From assembly GCF_016862575.1 (NCBI RefSeq), contig NZ_BONF01000040.1, positions 1 through 64,000 of the forward strand: a stretch of 64,000 nt of DNA, read 5' to 3'. Made by a program: the position numbers and the translations under genes. This document shows positions 33,911 through 42,669 of this stretch, one piece after another (the first letter of the stretch is position 1; every line of letters starts with the position of its first letter). The stretch is from Catellatospora bangladeshensis (GTDB lineage: Bacteria; Actinomycetota; Actinomycetes; Mycobacteriales; Micromonosporaceae). Below the pieces are notes generated by a model, which had not been told where the DNA came from, did not search any database, and was given only the letters and a program-made list of their open reading frames with translations.

Positions 33911-34758
33911 CAGCGGACCGCCAGCATCTCGGGGGTCGGCTCGCGGCGCCGCGACGCACGGTCGAGCCACAGGTCCAGGCCCTCCAGCCGGATCCGGGAC
34001 TCGATCAGCAGCGCGGCGTCGAGCGCGGCCAGCGTCGCGTACGCCAGCGTGTTGGCGACCACGAACACCGGCACCAGCAGCCACTCCGCCAGCTCCGGGC
34101 CGACCGGCAGGAACTCCAGCCCCGCCAGCGCGCCCAGGTAGAACGCGAACCGCAGCAGCAGCCACGACGCGTAACCCAGCACCCGGATCGCGGCCACCCG
34201 CATGCCGCCCCGGAAGGCGACCGACGCGGCCCGGCCCAGCGCGCCGAAAGCGCCCCGGCGCTCCACCGCGACCACGACCCCGACCAGCCCGAACAGGGGG
34301 TATCCGAGCAGCCACAGCGGCCCGAGGAAGGCGCCCAGCGCGGCGGGGACGGCGGCGATCAGGCCGCCGACGGCGACCGCCTCGGCGCCGCGCAGCCGCT
34401 CCCGCAGCCCCTTGCGGGGCACCTGGCTGGTGAGCGCCGTGGCCACACCACGCCCGGTGAGCAGGCCCAGCCACACGATGATCAGTGCTTCGAACCCCGC
34501 GCCCAGCGCGAGCAGCTGCCAGTAACCGCTGCTCAGCTCGGGCAGCCCGGCGCTGAGGACGACACCCACGGTGTCGCGGCCGGGCACCAGCACGGCCTGC
34601 TCGGCCAGGGCGAGCACCGCGGCGGCGGCCGGCAGCACCCCGGCCCGGCGGCGGACCAGTTCGGCGGCGGCGTCGAGCAGCTCGCCGAGGGTTAGCGGGC
34701 GCAGCGGCAGCGCCTGGTCGCGCGGCCGGCGGGCGGCCGAGGGCGCGGCGCGGTCCAA
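33910..34758 (-). CDS. Polytopic membrane protein, first gene of the MoxR operon
   Basis: The 282-residue protein carries an LRPLTLGELLDAAAELVRRR opening followed by about six hydrophobic segments; similar openings are common in actinobacterial membrane proteins beside MoxR/DUF4129 genes. TTG start at 34758 with GGAG upstream. No catalytic motif is visible. Its position at the head of the operon suggests a membrane partner of the complex. Confidence 0.75.
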   Translation of the reverse strand: MDRAAPSAARRPRDQALPLRPLTLGELLDAAAELVRRRAGVLPAAAAVLALAEQAVLVPGRDTVGVVLSAGLPELSSGYWQLLALGAGFEALIIVWLGLLTGRGVATALTSQVPRKGLRERLRGAEAVAVGGLIAAVPAALGAFLGPLWLLGYPLFGLVGVVVAVERRGAFGALGRAASVAFRGGMRVAAIRVLGYASWLLLRFAFYLGALAGLEFLPVGPELAEWLLVPVFVVANTLAYATLAALDAALLIESRIRLEGLDLWLDRASRRREPTPEMLAVR

Positions 34759-34987
34759 TCGTCGCTCCGAGGGGGGTGTGCGGGCGGGACGTGGGGGAGT
34801 CTAGGGGCGGCCCGCCACGCGTCACGGCGCGCCGGGGACGGGTCGCCGCCATAGTGGCACGGCGTGGCCCGATGCGCGGTCCCTACCCTGGCCGATCGGA
34901 CGAGATCAGCGAAGCCGGTTCGTGTCTCGGCGTATGGGATGGGATATTGGACGGCATGAGCGCTCCGATGATGCCGAGGCATGCCGC

Positions 34988-35677
34988 ATGAGGGCCCGCG
35001 TCCTGGTGGTGGACGACGATCCCGCGCTCGCCGAGATGCTGGGCATCGTGCTGCGCAGCGAGGGGTTCGTGCCGGCCTTCGTCGCCGACGGCGAGCGGGC
35101 GCTCGCCGCGTTCCGTGAGGCGCGCCCGGACGTGGTCCTGCTGGACCTGATGCTGCCCGGGATGAGCGGGCTGGACGTGTGCCGGGCCATCCGGGCCGAG
35201 TCCGGCGTGCCCATCGTGATGCTCACGGCGAAGAGCGACACCGTGGACGTGGTGCTGGGCCTGGAGTCCGGCGCCGACGACTACGTGGTGAAGCCGTTCA
35301 AGCCGAAGGAGCTGGTGGCCCGGGTGCGGGCACGGCTGCGCCGGGGCGAGGACGTCACCCCCGAGCTGCTGACCATCGGCCCGCCGGACAACCAGATCAT
35401 CATCGACGTGCCGGCGCACACGGTGACCCGCAACGGCGCCGAGGTGAAGCTGACCCCGCTGGAGTTCGACCTGCTGGTCGCGCTGGCCCGCAAGCCGCGC
35501 CAGGTCTTCACCCGCGAGGTGCTGCTGGAGCAGGTCTGGGGCTACCGGCACTCGGCGGACACCCGCCTGGTGAACGTGCACGTGCAGCGGCTGCGCGCCA
35601 AGATCGAGCCGGACCCGGAGCGTCCGGAGATCATCTTGACCGTGCGCGGAGTGGGCTACAAGGCCGGCACCAGCTAA
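34988..35677 (+). CDS. mtrA: Two-component response regulator MtrA
   Basis: The 229-residue OmpR-family regulator has acidic cluster DDD near 9-11, phosphoacceptor Asp in VVLLDLMLPGMSG, the conserved Lys in VVKPFKPKEL, and a C-terminal winged helix (TPLEFDLLVALARKPRQVFTREVLLEQVW). In actinobacteria MtrA controls cell-wall, replication and developmental genes. ATG at 34988 gives the usual length (about 228); upstream in-frame starts would add unconserved residues. Followed by mtrB after 12 bases. Confidence 0.95.
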   Translation: MRARVLVVDDDPALAEMLGIVLRSEGFVPAFVADGERALAAFREARPDVVLLDLMLPGMSGLDVCRAIRAESGVPIVMLTAKSDTVDVVLGLESGADDYVVKPFKPKELVARVRARLRRGEDVTPELLTIGPPDNQIIIDVPAHTVTRNGAEVKLTPLEFDLLVALARKPRQVFTREVLLEQVWGYRHSADTRLVNVHVQRLRAKIEPDPERPEIILTVRGVGYKAGTS

Positions 35678-35689
35678 CCTTGCCCTGCC

Positions 35690-37456
35690 GTGACCACCCC
35701 CACCCCTACCCCCACTGAGCTGCCCAGACCCCGCCCGGCGGAGTCGTCCGGGCAGCCTGCGGCCGTGCCCGGCGCCGCCGAGCGGGCCACCGTCGCCGTC
35801 AAGCGCTTCGTGAAGCGAGCGGCCAAGGTGCCCGCGCTGCGCCCGGCGGCCCGGAAGCTGGCCCCGCCCGTGCGGCAGGCGCAGCGGATCTGGCGGCGCT
35901 CGCTCCAGCTGCGGATGGTCACCATCACCCTGCTCTGCTCCAGCGCGCTGGTCGGCGGCTTCGGCTACCTGATCGCCGACAGCAGCACGGAGCGGCTGCT
36001 GGCAGGGGCTCAAGAGGACGCCGAGCGCCGCTTCGACAACGGTGTGAAGACCGCGATCCAGCAGCTCAGCGCCATCCCCAGCGCGGAGAGCCCGGACATG
36101 AACGGCCAGGTCATCCGGCTGCTCAGCTCGCTGACCAGCGGCCAGGACGGCCTCGTGGCGACGATGCGCTTCTCCCGGGAGACCGTGCCCTCGCTGAGCT
36201 CGCAGGGCCTGGCCTGGCCGCAGGGTCTCACCCTGGCGCCGGTGATCACCGATGGCCTGGAGCAGGAGATCCTCGCCAACCGGAAGGCGCACGAGTACAT
36301 CGAGGCCGACATCGGCGACGGCAAGCACACGTACCTGGTCTACGGCTCGCCGGTGCCCGTCCCGAAATGGCGGGGCGGCTCGGTGGAGCTCTACTACATC
36401 CTCCCCGTGGACACCGAGCTGAACGTCGCCCGCGACGTCCAGTCGACGATCAGCTTCGTCGGCGTCGCGCTGATCCTGCTGCTCGGCATGGTCACCGCGC
36501 TGGTCACCCGGGCCACCGTGAGCCCGGTGCGGGTCGCCGCGCGGACTGCTCAGCGCCTCTCGGCCGGCCTGCTCGACCAGCGCATGGTGGTCAAGGGCGA
36601 GGACGAGATGGCGCTGCTCGCCGACGCGTTCAACCAGATGGCCGCCAACCTGCAGCGGCAGATCGTGCGGCTGGAGGAGATGTCCCGGCTGCAGCGGCGC
36701 TTCACCTCGGACGTCTCCCACGAGCTGCGCACCCCGCTGACCACCGTACGGATGGCCGCCGACCTGCTCTACTCCGAGCGGGACAGCTTCGACCCGGCCT
36801 CGGCGCGCAGCGCCGAGCTGCTGCAGGCCGAGCTGGACCGGTTCGAGGAGCTGCTCACCGACCTGCTGGAGATCAGCCGTTTCGACGCGGGCTTCGCGAT
36901 GCTGGACGCCGAGCCGACCGACCTGGTCACCGTCGTGCAGCGGGTGACCGAGCGGCTCGCGCCGGTCGCCGAGCGGGTGGGCGTCGAGCTGGAGCTGGTC
37001 GCGCCGGACCCGCCGGTCATCGCCGAGATCGATCCGCGCAGGGTGGAGCGCATCCTGCGCAACCTGGTCGGCAACGCCGTGGACCACGGCGAGGGGCGGC
37101 CGGTGGTGGTCACCCTGGGCCTGGACAAGCGCGCGGTGGCGATCACCGTACGCGACCACGGGGTGGGTCTGAAGCCCGGCGAGGAGAAGCTCGTGTTCAA
37201 CCGGTTCTGGCGGGCCGACCCGTCCCGGGCGCGGCAGACCGGCGGGACGGGCCTGGGCCTGTCCATCAGCCTTGAGGACGCCCGCCTGCACGGCGGCTGG
37301 CTGGAGGCGTGGGGCGCTCCGGGGCACGGCGCGCAGTTCCGGCTGACGCTGCCGGTCCGCGCGGGCGGGCGGCTGTCCGGCTCCCCGCTGCCGCTGGTGC
37401 CCGAGGACCACGCGACCGCCCGGCCGAAGCCCGGCCCGACGGTGGTGACGGCATGA
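35690..37456 (+). CDS. mtrB: Two-component sensor histidine kinase MtrB
   Basis: The 588-residue protein has a proline-rich cytoplasmic N terminus, a first membrane helix near 80-100, an extracellular sensor of about 150 residues, a second helix near 245-265, and a HAMP domain. The phosphoacceptor His lies in FTSDVSHELRTPLTTVRMAAD, followed by ATPase boxes N (NLVGNAVDHGEG), G1 (DHGVGL) and G2 (GGTGLGLSI). It phosphorylates MtrA. GTG start. The stop overlaps lpqB by four bases. Confidence 0.95.
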   Translation: MTTPTPTPTELPRPRPAESSGQPAAVPGAAERATVAVKRFVKRAAKVPALRPAARKLAPPVRQAQRIWRRSLQLRMVTITLLCSSALVGGFGYLIADSSTERLLAGAQEDAERRFDNGVKTAIQQLSAIPSAESPDMNGQVIRLLSSLTSGQDGLVATMRFSRETVPSLSSQGLAWPQGLTLAPVITDGLEQEILANRKAHEYIEADIGDGKHTYLVYGSPVPVPKWRGGSVELYYILPVDTELNVARDVQSTISFVGVALILLLGMVTALVTRATVSPVRVAARTAQRLSAGLLDQRMVVKGEDEMALLADAFNQMAANLQRQIVRLEEMSRLQRRFTSDVSHELRTPLTTVRMAADLLYSERDSFDPASARSAELLQAELDRFEELLTDLLEISRFDAGFAMLDAEPTDLVTVVQRVTERLAPVAERVGVELELVAPDPPVIAEIDPRRVERILRNLVGNAVDHGEGRPVVVTLGLDKRAVAITVRDHGVGLKPGEEKLVFNRFWRADPSRARQTGGTGLGLSISLEDARLHGGWLEAWGAPGHGAQFRLTLPVRAGGRLSGSPLPLVPEDHATARPKPGPTVVTA

Positions 37457-39267
37457 GGCGCGCGATGAGCCTGCTGCTCGCCGGGGTCACCGTGGTCGCG
37501 CTGGCGGGATGCGGCATCGGCGTGCCCGAGGGCGTCGTGCACGACGGACCCGGCCCGTCGGCGGGCCCTGGGCTGGCCTCCCCGGAGAACGAGACGCCGC
37601 CGAAGTGGTCGCCGAACAACCTGGACCCCCGTCAGCTGGTGATGGACTTCCTGCAGGCCCCGGCCGGTGACCACGTGAACGGGCACACGGCGATCATGAA
37701 CGAGGTGCGGAAGTTCCTCGCCGATGGCGAGGGCTGGGAGCCTGGCGGCAACCTGACCCTGGTCCGGGTGGTCGACGAGCCGAGCCCCCGGGGCAACACG
37801 GCGGACGTGACCTTGCGCCACCTCGGCACGCTGACCGTCGACGGTGAGGTCATTCCCAGCCAGAACCCCACCGAGAAGCGATACCGCTTCAAGTTCGTGC
37901 AGAAGCCCGGCGGGCCGGGCCTGGTGCTGGCGGAACGGCCCGACGAGCAGCTCATGCTCGACGTGGACAGCCTGACCAAGTACTACGCGAAGCTGCCCAT
38001 CTACTTCTGGAACAGCGACGACACCGCGCTGGTGCCGGACGTGCGTTACATGCCGACCGCCGTGGCGGAGGAGCAGCGCAACAACCGCCTGTTCGACTGG
38101 CTGAACAATGGCAGCTCGGCGTGGCTCGAGGGCGCGGTGAAGCCGGTGCCCAAGGACACCCAGCGCGTAGGCAGCATCGTCGAGGACGCTCACCAGCTGA
38201 CGGTCAACCTGGGCGCGCTGGTCGACCAGACGCCGCGGGACACGCTCGCCGCGCAGCTGTACTGGACGCTCTGGCCCGAGGGCGAGCAACGGCTGCAGTT
38301 GCAGATGGATGGCCGCGACGTCGCCACCGACTACCGCTTCCCGGAGAAGAACCTCGCCGTGGCGGCACGCGGGACCGACCCCGGCCGGTACGCCGTGGTC
38401 GACGGGGTGCTCCGCCGGCTGCGGTGGGGCAACGATCACCGCGGCGTGCTGCAGCTCGACGATGCCGTGAACCGCAACGTGGTGAGCGCCGCCGTGGCCC
38501 GGGATGAGGCCGCGTTCGCGCTGGTCCGCAACGTCGGGGGAGGCCAGCGGCTCTTCATCGGCTCGGCCCGCGACCAGATCGCCGAGGTGCCGGGACTGCG
38601 CGCCGCGAGCATCTCCCGCCCGATCTGGCTCGACCGGGCAGCCAGCACCGTGCTCGTGCTCGCCGACGGCAGGCCGTGGGTGGTGAGCGCGCGGGACCGT
38701 AAGGCCGAGGAGGTGCGCGGCGCCGCCGTCGGCAAGACGTTCACCGGGCTGACCGTGGCGCCGGACGGCCGCCGGATGGCGCTGGTGCGGGAAGGGAATC
38801 TCTACGTCGCCGCGCTGAAGCGGCAGGGCACGAAGCTGAGCTCATTCGCCATGGGCGACCTGCGCAGGGTGCCGACCAGCCTCGACGGGCAGCTGCAGGA
38901 GGTGGCCTTCATGCAGGAGGACACGCTCGTGGTGTCCAGCTCGGGCGACAAGGTGTCGCTGGCACAGGTCACCATCGACGGCGCGATCGAGCAGGTGTTC
39001 CCGACCAACCAGCGCGGCGTCGTCACCAATCTCACCGCGTACGTGGCCAACGCGGGCCGGTCGGTGACCACCGGCTCCGTGCTGCTAGACCTCGACGGTG
39101 AGGCGCACCTGGCGTTCGAGGGCTCGCTGCAGCGGGTCGGCGGACAGACCATGCCGGTGGTGCCGCCGAAGTCGCCCGAGCCGTCGCCGTCGACGTCGCC
39201 GTCCGCCTCCGCGAGCCCGGCCCCGCCGATCGAGCCGGTGCTGTCGGCCGCCTGCTTCGAGGGCTGA
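37453..39267 (+). CDS. lpqB: Lipoprotein LpqB
   Basis: The 604-residue lipoprotein has signal peptide and lipobox VVALAGCG, a GerMN-like domain after about residue 60 and a C-terminal beta-propeller-like domain. LpqB modulates MtrB activity in mycobacteria and its gene always follows mtrB. The ATG overlaps the mtrB TGA (ATGA). The tail is a Pro/Ser-rich linker (SPEPSPSTSPSASASPAPP) ending in a lone Cys (AACFEG), which looks unusual. Confidence 0.93.
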   Translation: MRRAMSLLLAGVTVVALAGCGIGVPEGVVHDGPGPSAGPGLASPENETPPKWSPNNLDPRQLVMDFLQAPAGDHVNGHTAIMNEVRKFLADGEGWEPGGNLTLVRVVDEPSPRGNTADVTLRHLGTLTVDGEVIPSQNPTEKRYRFKFVQKPGGPGLVLAERPDEQLMLDVDSLTKYYAKLPIYFWNSDDTALVPDVRYMPTAVAEEQRNNRLFDWLNNGSSAWLEGAVKPVPKDTQRVGSIVEDAHQLTVNLGALVDQTPRDTLAAQLYWTLWPEGEQRLQLQMDGRDVATDYRFPEKNLAVAARGTDPGRYAVVDGVLRRLRWGNDHRGVLQLDDAVNRNVVSAAVARDEAAFALVRNVGGGQRLFIGSARDQIAEVPGLRAASISRPIWLDRAASTVLVLADGRPWVVSARDRKAEEVRGAAVGKTFTGLTVAPDGRRMALVREGNLYVAALKRQGTKLSSFAMGDLRRVPTSLDGQLQEVAFMQEDTLVVSSSGDKVSLAQVTIDGAIEQVFPTNQRGVVTNLTAYVANAGRSVTTGSVLLDLDGEAHLAFEGSLQRVGGQTMPVVPPKSPEPSPSTSPSASASPAPPIEPVLSAACFEG

Positions 39268-39270
39268 GCC

Positions 39271-39999
39271 GTGCCGGCCGCGACGCTCTGGCAGGCGCTG
39301 GCCGATCTGGTGCTGCCCGCGTCCTGCGCTGGCTGCAGCCGTGAGGGGCAGCCGCTGCGGCTGGAGGTGTGCGGCGACTGCGCCGCCGCGGTCCAGGCGC
39401 TGCGAGCCGCCCCCACCCGGCCCGATCCGCCGCCGCCCGGCCTGCCGCCCTGTGTGGCGCTCGGCGACTACGCCGCTGAGCTGCGCGAGCTGATCCTGTC
39501 GTTCAAGGAGCGCGGCCGGCACCGGCTGGCCCGCCCGCTGGGCGCGCTGCTGGCCGAGGCGGTCGCCGCGACCGTGCCGCCGAGCGCGCCGGTGCTGCTG
39601 CTGTACGTCCCGGACACCACCGCCGCGGCCCGCGCCCGGCACGGCGACCACCTGCGGGCGCTGACCCGCGCGGCGGCGGACCGGCTGCGCGAGGCCGGCC
39701 GTGTGGTGGCGGTGGCCGCGCCGCTGCGCGCGCTGCCCAAGGCCGACTCCGCGCACCTTTCCTCGGCGCAGCGGGCGGCGGCCGCGGCCGCGGGTTTCGC
39801 CATGCGATCAAGGGGTATGGCCGACGTACGGCGCGCCGCGCCCGGATCCGTGACGCTGTTGCTGGACGACATCGTGACCACCGGATCCACCCTCGCGGCC
39901 GCGTCGGAGCTGCTGGCGGGCGCGGGCGTCCGCGTTCACGGCTGCGTCGTCCTCGCGGCGACACGCCGTATTCCGCCACAGCGCGCAATATGGTCGTAA
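39271..39999 (+). CDS. ComF family phosphoribosyltransferase-like protein
   Basis: The 242-residue protein has an N-terminal zinc ribbon (CAGCSREGQPLRLEVCGDC) and a phosphoribosyltransferase fold with the PRPP loop VTLLLDDIVTTGSTLAAASELL. ComF supports DNA uptake in naturally competent bacteria; in actinobacteria its role is unproven. GTG start three bases after lpqB. Conserved as the gene between lpqB and hpf. Confidence 0.9.
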   Translation: MPAATLWQALADLVLPASCAGCSREGQPLRLEVCGDCAAAVQALRAAPTRPDPPPPGLPPCVALGDYAAELRELILSFKERGRHRLARPLGALLAEAVAATVPPSAPVLLLYVPDTTAAARARHGDHLRALTRAAADRLREAGRVVAVAAPLRALPKADSAHLSSAQRAAAAAAGFAMRSRGMADVRRAAPGSVTLLLDDIVTTGSTLAAASELLAGAGVRVHGCVVLAATRRIPPQRAIWS

Positions 40000-40252
40000 T
40001 CTTCGGATAATGACGTGATCGGTGCTCCGTGACGGCTCCATGACGCGTGGTACCGAAAGGGCGAATCTCGTCAAAACAGTCTTGGTACAAGGGATGACGA
40101 GGGGCTGACGAGCGGCTAGCGTCAGAAGCCAACCACCTGATGGAGTCACCGCCTCGGCAGTGACAGGAGCGTCGGAAGGGGCTTACACAAGTGCGCCCCG
40201 GACACAGTCGCCGGGGTGTTTCCGCACTCGGACAGACCGTGGGAGGTCAGGC

Positions 40253-40885
40253 GTGGACATCGAGGTCAAGGGTCGTAATGTCGAGGTCCCGGATCACTTC
40301 CGGGTACACGTGGCAGACAAGCTGGCGAAGGTTGAGCGTTACGACCAGAAGATCATTGAAATCGACGTCGAGCTAATCCACGAGCGCAACCCGCGTCAGG
40401 CTGATTCCTGCCAGCACATCGAGATCACCTGCGTCACCCGCGGCCCCGTCATCCGCGCCACCGGTGCCGCCGGCGACTTCTACACCGCCCTCGACGAGGC
40501 CGTGGACCGCCTCGACCGCCGCCTGCGCAAGGCCGCCGACCGCCGCCGCGTCCACCGCGGACGCCGCGCTCCGGTCTCCGTCGCCGAAGCGACCGCGGGC
40601 CTGGCCGCGTTCCAACCCCCGGCCGCGGGATCGACCGCCACCATGATCCGCTCGGCCAACGGCGCCGGCGGCGCGGTGGACGCGCTGGAGGACGCGGACC
40701 AGCCGTGGCACATCGTGCGCGAGAAGGAGTTCTCCGGCGAGCCGATGACGGTGGACGACGCGCTGTACCAGATGGAGCTGGTCGGGCACGACTTCTACCT
40801 GTTCCACGACAAGGACAGCGGACGGCCGTGCGTGGTCTACCGCCGCAAGGCGTACGACTACGGCCTGCTGACGCTCGCCTGGTGA
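40253..40885 (+). CDS. hpf: Long-form ribosome hibernation promoting factor
   Basis: The 210-residue protein has an N-terminal S30AE/YfiA domain (MDIEVKGRNVEVPDHFRVHVADKLAKVER, which occludes the decoding site), a linker, and a C-terminal dimerisation domain (about 150-210: EKEFSGEPMTVDDALYQMELVGHDFYLFHDKD). The long form joins two 70S ribosomes into 100S particles. GTG at 40253 was chosen because GGGAGG precedes it by six bases. The 253 bases upstream contain no gene and no clear regulatory signal beyond an A-rich stretch. A strong terminator follows. Confidence 0.95.
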   Translation: MDIEVKGRNVEVPDHFRVHVADKLAKVERYDQKIIEIDVELIHERNPRQADSCQHIEITCVTRGPVIRATGAAGDFYTALDEAVDRLDRRLRKAADRRRVHRGRRAPVSVAEATAGLAAFQPPAAGSTATMIRSANGAGGAVDALEDADQPWHIVREKEFSGEPMTVDDALYQMELVGHDFYLFHDKDSGRPCVVYRRKAYDYGLLTLAW

Positions 40886-40895
40886 GCTGACCATT

Positions 40896-40930
40896 TCGGC
40901 CTGTCCCGTCACGACGGCGGGACAGGCCGA
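40896..40930 (+). terminator. Terminator after hpf
   Basis: Perfect 13-bp arms TCGGCCTGTCCCG (40896-40908) and CGGGACAGGCCGA (40918-40930), then TTCTCATT. It is also the end point for the convergent GNAT gene that stops at 40934. Confidence 0.8.
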
Positions 40931-40933
40931 TTC

Positions 40934-42058
40934 TCATTGGTCCGGGGATTTGCGGTGCGGGGCGATGCGCACGTACTGGATGTCGTCGACGCGGGTGCCG
41001 TCCGGTCCGGGCAGCCGGGCGGCGAGGTAGCCCTCCCGCTCGAAGCCGGCCCGCTCCAGCACCCGGCGCGACGCGTCGTTGTACGGGAAGGTGCCGGCCA
41101 CCACCCGGATCACGCCCGCGTCCGCCATGGCCCAGTCGCTGAACAGCCGGGCCGCCCGGGAGGCCAGGCCCCGGCCGCGGAACTCCGGGCGCAGGCTGTA
41201 GCCCAGGATCGCCTGCCGCAGGAACGGCTCCTGGTAGAACAGGCCGATGTCACCCGCGAACTCGCCGGTGGCCGCGTCCACGATGGCGCAGACGGCGCGG
41301 GTCCCGGCGAGCCACTCCGATTCGGCCAGCGCGCAGCGCTCGCGTACGCCGTCCAGCGTGCTCGGCCCGCCGATGTTGCTGCGCCGCACCTCGGGCAGCT
41401 GCGACAGCGCGAACAGCGCCTCCGCGTCACCGGGGCCGAGCCGGCGCAGCCGAACCGCGCCGTCGGTCAGCTTGCCGCCGGGGAAGTCGGGCAGGCCGGG
41501 GGCGACCGGGCCGGGCGGGTCCGTCGCCAGCCTGGTGAACACGATGTAGTCCGCACGGGATCCGTCACGCAGGGTGGCGCCGCCGCGGCGTACCCCCTCG
41601 CGGGTGAAGCCCGCGGCCAGGGCCACCCGCTGGCTGGCCGCGTTGCCCGGCGCGGTGACCAGCTCCATCCGCGCGACGCCGCGCTCGGCGAACGCCCAGT
41701 CCGTGATCGCCCGGGTGGCCGCGGTGGCCACCCCCCGCCGGCGTGCCCACGGGGCCACCCAGTAGCCGACCTCGGCCTGCGCCCGCTCGGGCAGGACCTG
41801 GCCCATGCCCGCGCCGCCGAGCAGGTCGCCGGTGTCCGGATCGACCACCGCCCAGGCGGCACCGCCCTTGCGCCAGGCCGCCGGGGCGCCCTCGCCGATC
41901 CACCAGTCGGCGTCGGCCTCGGTGTACGGGCTCGGCATCTGCGCCATGAAGTGCGTGATCAGCGGATCGTTGCACGCCTCGCGCACGCGCGGCGCGTCCT
42001 GGGCCGCGAACGGCCGCAGCCGCACCCCGGCACCCTCCAGGATCACCGGCTCGGTCAC
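40934..42058 (-). CDS. Double-domain GNAT acetyltransferase
   Basis: The 374-residue protein holds two complete GNAT domains of the RimJ/RimL type. The first (about 5-170) has VGYWVAPWARRRGVATAATRA as acetyl-CoA loop; the second (about 200-365) has GYSLRPEFRGRGLASRAARL. A single GNAT domain is about 170 residues, so this is a tandem fusion. Substrates could be protein N termini or small amines; unknown. GTG start overlaps the upstream GNAT gene's stop by four bases. Confidence 0.85.
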   Translation of the reverse strand: MTEPVILEGAGVRLRPFAAQDAPRVREACNDPLITHFMAQMPSPYTEADADWWIGEGAPAAWRKGGAAWAVVDPDTGDLLGGAGMGQVLPERAQAEVGYWVAPWARRRGVATAATRAITDWAFAERGVARMELVTAPGNAASQRVALAAGFTREGVRRGGATLRDGSRADYIVFTRLATDPPGPVAPGLPDFPGGKLTDGAVRLRRLGPGDAEALFALSQLPEVRRSNIGGPSTLDGVRERCALAESEWLAGTRAVCAIVDAATGEFAGDIGLFYQEPFLRQAILGYSLRPEFRGRGLASRAARLFSDWAMADAGVIRVVAGTFPYNDASRRVLERAGFEREGYLAARLPGPDGTRVDDIQYVRIAPHRKSPDQ

Positions 42059-42621
42059 GGCAGGTCCTCGCGGACCAGCGCGGCGGTCCAGGCGTCCCGA
42101 CGCTCGCCGCGGTGCGCGCAGCCGTTGCGCTGCACGCCCTCGTACGTGAAACCGGCCTGCTCGGCCACCCTGCGGGAGCCGTCGTTGCCCACGTGGGCCT
42201 TCCACTCCACCCTGGCCAGGCCCAGCTCTCGGATGCCCCACTCGGCCACCGTGCGCAGCGCGGCGCTCATGTAGCCGCGGCCGCGCGCCCGGGGCGCGGT
42301 CAGGAAGCCCACGTCGGCGACCTCGGGGTCCTTGCCGACCCGCAGGTCGATCTGGCCGGCGTAGCCCTCGGCGTCGGCGAGCACGAACGCCGCGCCCTCG
42401 CGCCGCTGCCACCAGCCCGGCGCGTAGTCGTGCACGAAGCCCAGCGCCCGCTCGTGGTCGTAGTCCAGCGGCACCGTGGTCCAGCGCAGGGTTTCCGGGT
42501 CGGTGCAGGCGGCCAGGATGCCCGGGGCGTCGCCGGGCTCCGGCAGGCGCAGGGTCAGCGCCTCCCCGCGCGCGGTGACGGTGCGCAGCACGGGCTGGGG
42601 GTGGTCGTACGGGTTGCTCAT
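42055..42621 (-). CDS. GNAT family N-acetyltransferase
   Basis: The 188-residue RimJ/RimL-like acetyltransferase has AcCoA loop VGFLTAPRARGRGYMSAALR and VGNDGSRRVAEQAGFTYEGVQR, typical of ribosomal-protein or aminoglycoside-like acetyltransferases. The ATG at 42621 follows GGGTGGGG. Coupled to the double GNAT gene downstream, so three GNAT domains are made together. Confidence 0.85.
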   Translation of the reverse strand: MSNPYDHPQPVLRTVTARGEALTLRLPEPGDAPGILAACTDPETLRWTTVPLDYDHERALGFVHDYAPGWWQRREGAAFVLADAEGYAGQIDLRVGKDPEVADVGFLTAPRARGRGYMSAALRTVAEWGIRELGLARVEWKAHVGNDGSRRVAEQAGFTYEGVQRNGCAHRGERRDAWTAALVREDLP

Positions 42622-42669
42622 GGCCCCACCCTGGCACATCGCGCCGCCGGGGGCGTACCCGTTATCGGC

